16,048 bases of DNA from Bacillus_I endophytica_A (GTDB lineage Bacteria; Bacillota; Bacilli; Bacillales; Bacillaceae_H), in NCBI RefSeq assembly GCF_026790145.1, contig NZ_JALAMS010000055.1, forward strand, positions 1-16,048, in the 5' to 3' direction. Positions 12,530 through 16,048 of the stretch are shown piece by piece (within the stretch, counting starts at the first letter, position 1; each line of letters starts with the position of its first letter). Under the pieces are notes generated by a model. It did not search any database, had not been told where the DNA came from, and saw nothing but the letters and a program-made list of their open reading frames with translations. Both the position numbers and the translations under genes were made by a program.

Positions 12530-12613
12530 ATGTCAGTATTTGAGGCAATGACCTTAGTAACTGCGTTTGGGGTTTTAATTATCAATATTCTGGCATTTCG
12601 TAACAAGAAATAA
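12530..12613 (+). CDS. Holin-like type I toxin (TxpA/BsrG-like mini-protein)
   Basis: A 27-aa ORF, ATG 12530 to TAA 12611-12613: MSVFEAMTLVTAFGVLIINI, then LAFRNKK. The pattern (M-S/T-V/T-F/Y-E-A-hydrophobic, AFG, hydrophobic span, basic tail) is the signature of the small holin-like toxins of Bacillus type I toxin-antitoxin systems. The single membrane span with a Lys-rich end acts on the cytoplasmic membrane or cell envelope. AAGGGGGTGG precedes the start but is buried in a hairpin (12502-12522). The stop codon is the first base-paired part of a 13-bp terminator stem, as is typical of the group. A convergent promoter at 12663-12692 could make the antisense antitoxin. It is too short for ordinary gene finders but strongly supported by motif and context. 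Confidence 0.8.
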   Translation: MSVFEAMTLVTAFGVLIINILAFRNKK

Positions 12614-12650
12614 CCACCCTGAGCCTACCAAGCATTAAGGGTGGTTATTT
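12608..12650 (+). terminator. Toxin terminator, 13-bp perfect stem
   Basis: AAATAACCACCCT (12608-12620) and AGGGTGGTTATTT (12638-12650) pair perfectly around a 17-nt loop. The stem includes the toxin stop codon. Read on the other strand it would lie in the 5' part of the proposed antitoxin RNA. Confidence 0.8.
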
Positions 12651-12662
12651 GGTAAGATATTA

Positions 12663-12692
12663 ATTTTAAAGAACTACCCCTTTGTAGGGCAA
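12663..12692 (-). promoter_or_regulatory. Possible antisense antitoxin promoter
   Basis: On the minus strand TTGCCC (12692-12687), 18 nt, TAAAAT (12668-12663). A transcript from about 12656 would enter the toxin terminator and the 3' end of the toxin ORF, the expected antitoxin geometry for this family. The match to consensus is moderate. Confidence 0.45.
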
Positions 12693-12836
12693 TCTATTGC
12701 ATATTAGGCCAGGATGATAGCCACATCCTGGTCCTGATTCCCTTAAGAAAAGGACTATCTTTTTCTAGTACCTTTTGGTTGCCTTAATGGCAACTCCACT
12801 TTATAAAATTAAGAAAGTCCTATAATCAACTTTTCC
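12693..12836. other. Spacer with two stable hairpins
   Basis: GGCCAGGATG (12707-12716) pairs with CATCCTGGTC (12724-12733) over 10 bp, and GTTGCC (12778-12783) pairs with GGCAAC (12789-12794). No gene seen. They may be transcript ends or the upstream part of the antitoxin region; neither has a clean T-run. Confidence 0.35.
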
Positions 12837-13126
12837 GGTTCTGGTGCAAAGATTGCATCTATCTGAAAGAGGTATATAGATTCCTGGTGAAATCTGTTCT
12901 TATATAGCTATTCCAAATAGTTGATGAATGAACTTCACTTGATTTTGGAAGACTTTTCCTGTAAAGCAAGTTGTCCTTTTTTAATGATATGCATCGCCTC
13001 TACTCCCGAAAGAATAGATTTGGCTGTACGAAAGGATTTCAATCCTAACATAGAACAAACTCTCTTTTTAATAAAACGATGATCTTGTTCCACTATGTTA
13101 TTAAGATATTTCACCTGCCTTATTTG
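12837..13126 (-). mobile_element. IS6-family 3' end, truncated
   Basis: The terminal repeat GGTTCTGGTGCAAAGAT starts at 12837. Reading the minus strand from 13126, the sequence encodes QIRQVKYLNNIVEQDHRFIK, with the catalytic Glu, on to AMHIIKKGQLALQ. A one-base loss near 12955 then breaks the frame; out of frame the DNA still encodes VKFIHQLFG. The match to 8180-8466 stops sharply at 13126. The N-terminal two thirds are missing. Confidence 0.85.
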
Positions 13127-13285
13127 TTCGCACGATACATTTCTTCACAAACTGTATTTATAGCAGTCATTTATTACAGAAATGCTGCCCTGATAGTTCC
13201 ATAAGAAATGGAGCAATACTTTAATGTAAGTATTGCCCCGATTGTTGCATAAAGGATAGCACTTTTCAACCAACAAGTTAATACC
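13127..13285. other. Spacer with terminator-like hairpin and a duplicated motif
   Basis: A stem pairing GGAGCAATACTT (13210-13221) with AAGTATTGCCCC (13227-13238) lies beyond the stop of the 201-aa gene and may end its transcript. On the minus strand TTATGCAACAATCGGGGCA (about 13253-13235) and TTATGGAACTATCAGGGCA (about 13204-13186) are related direct repeats about 49 bp apart, origin unknown. Confidence 0.4.
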
Positions 13286-13891
13286 CTACTCTTCTTTTTT
13301 ATTCATCAATCCTAACTTTTCTAAATCTTCAGCAGTGTCGTGCATATGCCTATGGAATCCATCTCGGTCTGCCATACTTAATCCCAAATCTATAGCGACT
13401 TTCCCAGCCGTAATCACTTTATCACCAACATTTACGATACCTTTCCCAACTTCCTCAAGGCCATGTTTTACGGTATCAAAACCACTTTTGACTGTGTTAC
13501 CAACAGAGTTTAAAAATCCACCAAAATCAAAACTCATTACAGTATCTTCATCATTTGTTGGATATAGATCTTGTTCAACAAACTTTATTGTTTCGCTTAG
13601 CAATGTATCAGAATCAAGCTCTGTATTATGAACTGCCTCTGAAGAGTCTAGAATCTGATTTGCTTTTCGCATCAACGCATTAATTAAACCTGCATGATGT
13701 TCATCTACTTCTGGATAAATAATGTCGCCCTTTTTCGTTTTTAGAATACCTAAAAATTTAGTTTCATTTCCTTCTTTTGGTTCACACATAAAAAGTGCAT
13801 AACCACTTGAAGGATCAATCATTCGGCTTGGTCCAACATAAACTTTATAATTTTCAATTTCAAATTCGGTATTCTGGATATCTACACTCAC
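13286..13891 (-). CDS. Unknown 201-aa protein with Gly-rich amphipathic tail
   Basis: Start GTG 13891-13889, with AAAGGAG (13907-13901) 9 nt upstream. The protein has two parts. Residues 1-110 look like a compact alpha/beta domain (EIENYKVYVGPSRMIDPSSG, then FLGILKTKKGDIIYPEVDEH). Residues 119-172 form a Gly/Val-rich amphipathic stretch (SFDFGGFLNSVGNTVKSGFD, then TVKHGLEEVGKGIVNVGDKV) with repeated V/I-G-x-x-V/I spacing, followed by a charged His-rich end (DGFHRHMHDTAEDL). The tail resembles lipid- or membrane-interacting helices, LEA-like proteins or pore-forming effectors, but no family is recognised. No signal peptide is present. It lies between an IS6 fragment and a recombinase stub, so it is probably accessory. 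Immunity, effector or stress roles are all possible. Confidence 0.65.
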   Translation of the reverse strand: MSVDIQNTEFEIENYKVYVGPSRMIDPSSGYALFMCEPKEGNETKFLGILKTKKGDIIYPEVDEHHAGLINALMRKANQILDSSEAVHNTELDSDTLLSETIKFVEQDLYPTNDEDTVMSFDFGGFLNSVGNTVKSGFDTVKHGLEEVGKGIVNVGDKVITAGKVAIDLGLSMADRDGFHRHMHDTAEDLEKLGLMNKKEE

Positions 13892-13948
13892 GATTATTCA
13901 CTCCTTTGAATCATCTTGTAATAAGGTTATACCACCAATCACCATTTT

Positions 13949-14063
13949 GTAAATCCTACCAACTTCCTGAAAATGTATGTAAGTAAAGACTACTCCTTAT
14001 CTCAAATTAAAGAAGCTACAGGAATTGGAGCAACAACGTTATATCGTTACTTAGGAAAAAGAA
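13949..14063 (+). pseudogene. Second serine recombinase C-terminal stub
   Basis: The reading frame from 13949 gives VNPTNFLKMYVSKDYSLSQI, then KEATGIGATTLYRYLGKR, the DNA-binding helix-turn-helix that ends small serine resolvases and invertases (family pattern ALxMYxSxxYSIxEIxEATGxxxTTLYRYL). There is no catalytic domain. The frame continues after YRYLGKR into unrelated sequence to 14209 and passes through a terminator-like hairpin, so its true end is lost. It differs in sequence from the stub at 361-695, so it comes from another element. Confidence 0.75.
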
Positions 14064-14069
14064 CTATCT

Positions 14070-14104
14070 GGCGAGGAGGTGTAATATTTCCTCTCCGCCT
14101 TTTA
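14070..14104 (+). terminator. GC-rich hairpin after the recombinase stub
   Basis: GGCGAGGAGG (14070-14079) pairs with CCTCTCCGCC (14090-14099), with two central mismatches, and is followed by TTTTA. This is a likely intrinsic terminator, probably that of the lost recombinase. Confidence 0.5.
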
Positions 14105-14135
14105 CTGTTATTATGGTATAAAGGAGGAATACAAA

Positions 14136-14180
14136 ATGAAAAATCACGAATATCGTTTGCAGGAGCAATTGGATTTGTAG
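14136..14180 (+). CDS. Mini-ORF with perfect ribosome site, possibly frameshifted
   Basis: AAAGGAGG (14120-14127) lies 8 nt before ATG 14136, which opens only 14 codons (MKNHEYRLQEQLDL). A one-base shift just after the start would give a peptide of about 24 residues, KSRISFAGAIGFVGVMAPSY then EI, which looks like a membrane or signal segment. A strong terminator follows at 14250. Either this is a short peptide gene or one broken by an indel near 14142. Family unknown. Confidence 0.3.
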   Translation: MKNHEYRLQEQLDL

Positions 14181-14249
14181 GGGTCATGGCTCCCTCATAT
14201 GAAATTTAATATTTATTAGTTAACATAACCTTTATTACAGGAAGTAATA

Positions 14250-14292
14250 AAAGCTCAAACTCGTTGAATGCCAACGAGTTTGAGCTTTTTCT
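14250..14292 (+). terminator. Strong intrinsic terminator
   Basis: AAAAGCTCAAACTCGTTG (from 14250) pairs with the arm CAACGAGTTGAGCTTTTT, with a single bulged base and a 5-nt loop, ending in a T-run. It isolates the ECF sigma operon from upstream transcription and, because both ends carry A/T runs, may work in both directions. Confidence 0.85.
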
Positions 14293-14405
14293 TATCATTT
14301 AATTATACTTTTACGGACTGTTTTTTGTGTTGTATTTTAATTTCTACTATGAAAATTGAGTTTTTTTATTATAAATTTTAGAATGTTCCATTTTTTATCA
14401 AAAGT

Positions 14406-14450
14406 GTATACTTTTGTCGTTGTCTATTCGGTGTATAAGTATAGGGAGGA
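14406..14450 (+). promoter_or_regulatory. Possible ECF-type promoter and ribosome site
   Basis: TGTATAC (14406-14412), 17 nt, CGGTGT (14430-14435), then AGGGAGGAAAA before ATG 14457. The -35/-10 form and the short leader would suit autoregulation by the encoded ECF sigma factor, but the motifs are not a standard consensus, so this is tentative. Confidence 0.3.
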
Positions 14451-14456
14451 AAAAGG

Positions 14457-14963
14457 ATGAAACAAGAAGATGAATTAGCTTCCTATCTTATCCATTTAGG
14501 AGAGGAAGTACTGAAGTTCTTACTAGCAAAAGGATCGACAAAAGAAGATGCGGAGGATATTATTCAAAATACTTTTTACAAAGTATACACGCTATTGGAT
14601 GACCTAACAGAAAACAATATTCGCCCATGGTTCTTTAGAGTAACACTTAACGAGTACATTGATTTAAAGAGAAAGAAGGAACACCAAAACATCCACTTAA
14701 CAGAGAAAATTTATTCAAAGCTCCAATACACAGATGGTGAACTGGAGGCCCTTCTAAATAAAGAGGAGATTGTCTACTTATTAAAAGACATCAAAAAAGA
14801 ATATAGGGAAGTTTTCTTTTTAAAGTATTACTATAATTTTTCATACGAAGAAATTTCAGTTATTTTGAATCTTAAAGTAAGTAGTGTGAAGCAAAAATTA
14901 TTCCGTGCACGTAAGTCGATTCACTCAAAAATAGGAGGAAGACATAGATGGAACATTCGTTAA
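14457..14963 (+). CDS. ECF-type RNA polymerase sigma factor
   Basis: A 168-aa group IV sigma factor with only regions 2 and 4. ATG 14457 has AGGGAGGA about 7 nt upstream. Region 2 spans about 8-74, with the core-binding/-10 helix GSTKEDAEDIIQNTFYKVYT (26-45) and RPWFFRVTLNEYIDLKRKK. Region 4 spans about 105-155 (DIKKEYREVFFLKYYYNFSY then EEISVILNLKVSSVKQKLFR), a helix-turn-helix for the -35 element. The last 16 nt overlap the next gene, which encodes its membrane-bound anti-sigma factor. It should be held at the membrane until an envelope stress signal frees it. It does not look like the main SigM/W/X; a Bacillus-specific SigY-like group is possible but unproven. Confidence 0.88.
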   Translation: MKQEDELASYLIHLGEEVLKFLLAKGSTKEDAEDIIQNTFYKVYTLLDDLTENNIRPWFFRVTLNEYIDLKRKKEHQNIHLTEKIYSKLQYTDGELEALLNKEEIVYLLKDIKKEYREVFFLKYYYNFSYEEISVILNLKVSSVKQKLFRARKSIHSKIGGRHRWNIR

Positions 14964-15859
14964 AAGATGCTTTAAGAAAAGCGAAGCGACGACAATTACT
15001 AAAGATTATTGTCATCTCAATTATTGTGGTACTTATTACTTTACCCGTCCTTTATAAAATAGGAAATTACTTTGCTGCAAAAAGTTCTACAAGACTTCAT
15101 GAACAGCTCTTTTTACATAATGAAATTGCTGAACCTAATATTCAAATCGATTCTCAGGTTACGAATAATTCTTCTATGTTTGGCGGTAATATTATTACAA
15201 ATCGTTCTAAAAATGTAGATGGCTATTTAATACCATGGAGCACGCTTACAAGTTCATATGATTGGCTACGTGTTAATATTGATTATAACGAGTTAATACC
15301 AGGATCCTATCTAGAAGGTAAAGAACTCTATGAATATGATAAACAAACAAAGAATAAAGTGGCGACCTTTTACCATCCATCCATTCAAAAATATTATGAC
15401 AGTATACAAAATGATTTAAAGGAAATTTTACAAATGGACAATTATGTAGCAGAAGTTGCACTTTCTTTTGATAAACCTTATACATTCCAGGAAATTGAGG
15501 AACAAATTCCTAATAACTTAAACATTGTGTGGCTGTATATGACCCCTCCAATTGTAGATGAAAGTAAAGGATCTTCTGGTATGCCGGTTTATGGTTTTAA
15601 TCCATCTAGTTCACCAAAGGAGGCCTACCATAGCTTTATTAAATCCCTTAAAGAGTATGATAAAAATGGGAATGAAGAGACTATCCAAAACTTCTTACAG
15701 TCAAATAAAAATAAACCGTTTGAGGATGTCAAAGTTTTGGGAGTCATGGTGACGGGCCAAACTAAAAACTTTAAAAGTCTAGAAAATAAGAGCTTTATTC
15801 GTGGGGCTTCCGTAGGGGCCACTGCACAAATTGTTCCTTATATTAAACCAACAAAATAG
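14948..15859 (+). CDS. Membrane anti-sigma factor (Sigma_reg N/C type)
   Basis: A 303-aa protein. ATG 14948 lies inside the sigma gene with GGAGGAAGA about 6 nt upstream, giving translational coupling. A short cytoplasmic N-terminus (MEHSLKDALRKAKRRQLLK), which would bind the sigma factor, is followed by one span (residues about 18-38, KIIVISIIVVLITLPVLYKI) and a large extracellular part. The sequence fits the two-part Bacillus sigma-regulator family: an N-terminal segment with the membrane span, and a C-terminal domain (about 160-300: YVAEVALSFDKPYTFQEIEE then NIVWLYMTPP, and VKVLGVMVTGQTKNFKSLEN). Classic zinc-binding anti-sigma Cys/His motifs are absent. The outer domain is presumably the sensor. 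The signal and protease are unknown. Confidence 0.85.
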   Translation: MEHSLKDALRKAKRRQLLKIIVISIIVVLITLPVLYKIGNYFAAKSSTRLHEQLFLHNEIAEPNIQIDSQVTNNSSMFGGNIITNRSKNVDGYLIPWSTLTSSYDWLRVNIDYNELIPGSYLEGKELYEYDKQTKNKVATFYHPSIQKYYDSIQNDLKEILQMDNYVAEVALSFDKPYTFQEIEEQIPNNLNIVWLYMTPPIVDESKGSSGMPVYGFNPSSSPKEAYHSFIKSLKEYDKNGNEETIQNFLQSNKNKPFEDVKVLGVMVTGQTKNFKSLENKSFIRGASVGATAQIVPYIKPTK

Positions 15860-15952
15860 TGAGCAGAAGATTGTATGAAAAACTTTGTTTTTAGGTGATT
15901 TAGGATACACAAAAACCACTTAACGTAACACTGCTTATTAATAGTAGAAATA

Positions 15953-15990
15953 AAATAACCTCTTTGAATTAAGTATCAAAGAGGTTATTT
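15953..15990 (+). terminator. Terminator of the sigma/anti-sigma operon
   Basis: AAATAACCTCTTTGA (15953-15967) pairs with TCAAAGAGGTTATTT (15976-15990), a perfect 15-bp stem with an 8-nt loop. The flanking A/T make it usable in both directions, for the operon and for a convergent gene at the right edge. Confidence 0.85.
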
Positions 15991-16011
15991 GGTTTATATA
16001 GCGATTATAAA

Positions 16012-16048
16012 TTAAACTTTTTCTAGCAATGGGCTCTCAATGATTGTA
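16012..16048 (-). CDS. Possible 3' end of a convergent gene (edge)
   Basis: On the minus strand the frame entering from the right edge reads TIIESPLLEKV and ends in TAA at 16014-16012, just beyond the bidirectional hairpin at 15953-15990. The composition and position suit the C-terminus of a convergent gene, but 12 codons are too few to be sure. Confidence 0.3.
   Translation of the reverse strand, partial: TIIESPLLEKV

Noticed and set aside
13973..14209. 78-aa protein
   Set aside because: Only the first 30 residues match recombinases. The rest reads through a terminator hairpin and a ribosome site into unrelated sequence.
1..16048. CRISPR array, tRNA or rRNA genes, riboswitch
   Set aside because: No regularly spaced repeats, tRNA-like cloverleaf or conserved riboswitch core was seen on either strand by eye.

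Overview
The window looks like an accessory, insertion-sequence-scarred stretch of a low-GC Gram-positive chromosome or large plasmid, most likely from the Bacillaceae. The evidence is AT-rich sequence, strong AGGAGG-type ribosome sites, TTG/GTG starts, a BmrA-type multidrug ABC exporter, a SigO/RsoA-like split sigma factor, an ECF sigma/anti-sigma pair of Bacillus type and a TxpA/BsrG-like holin-type mini-toxin. I cannot name the species. No tRNA, rRNA, CRISPR array or replication origin was seen.

Layout, left to right. 1-238: 5' part of a secreted-protein gene (minus). 361-695: frameshifted C-terminal stub of a serine resolvase. 1389-3155: bmrA-like exporter (minus). 3321-3708: a 388-bp module with a 27-codon ORF, a terminator and a convergent promoter (minus). 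4306-4863: L,D-transpeptidase pseudogene with two frameshifts (minus). 5070-6140: decayed IS6 transposase scraps, with a well-signalled 28-codon hydrophobic Gly/Leu peptide gene between them (5632-5718, minus). 6568-7422: orphan alpha/beta hydrolase. 7429-9219: a cluster of three IS6-family copies (internally deleted; full-length with a nonsense codon; 5' half only) enclosing a second copy of the 388-bp module (8467-8852, plus). 9227-10090: two-subunit sigma factor pair (minus). 10321-12477: a 38-aa membrane peptide, a gamma-glutamyltransferase-family enzyme and a 121-aa unknown (plus). 12530-12650: holin-like type I toxin gene with a masked ribosome site. 12837-13126: 3' end of another IS6 copy (minus). 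13286-13891: unknown 201-aa protein with a Gly-rich amphipathic tail (minus). 13949-14063: a second serine recombinase stub. 14457-15859: ECF sigma factor overlapping its membrane anti-sigma factor (plus).

The most interesting signal is the 388-bp module present twice in inverted orientation. Both copies keep an extended -10 promoter, a G-rich Shine-Dalgarno, a 27-codon ORF whose differences are mostly synonymous, an intrinsic terminator, and an identical promoter-like block pointing back across the terminator and ORF. That is the layout of a type I toxin-antitoxin locus (toxin mRNA plus convergent antisense RNA), but I do not recognise the peptide family. With the holin-like toxin and the 28-aa Gly/Leu peptide, the window holds at least four tiny genes that share G-rich ribosome sites. 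This suggests an island enriched in regulated membrane-active or signalling microproteins, kept among decaying mobile elements. This functional reading is inference; the sequence features themselves are directly visible.
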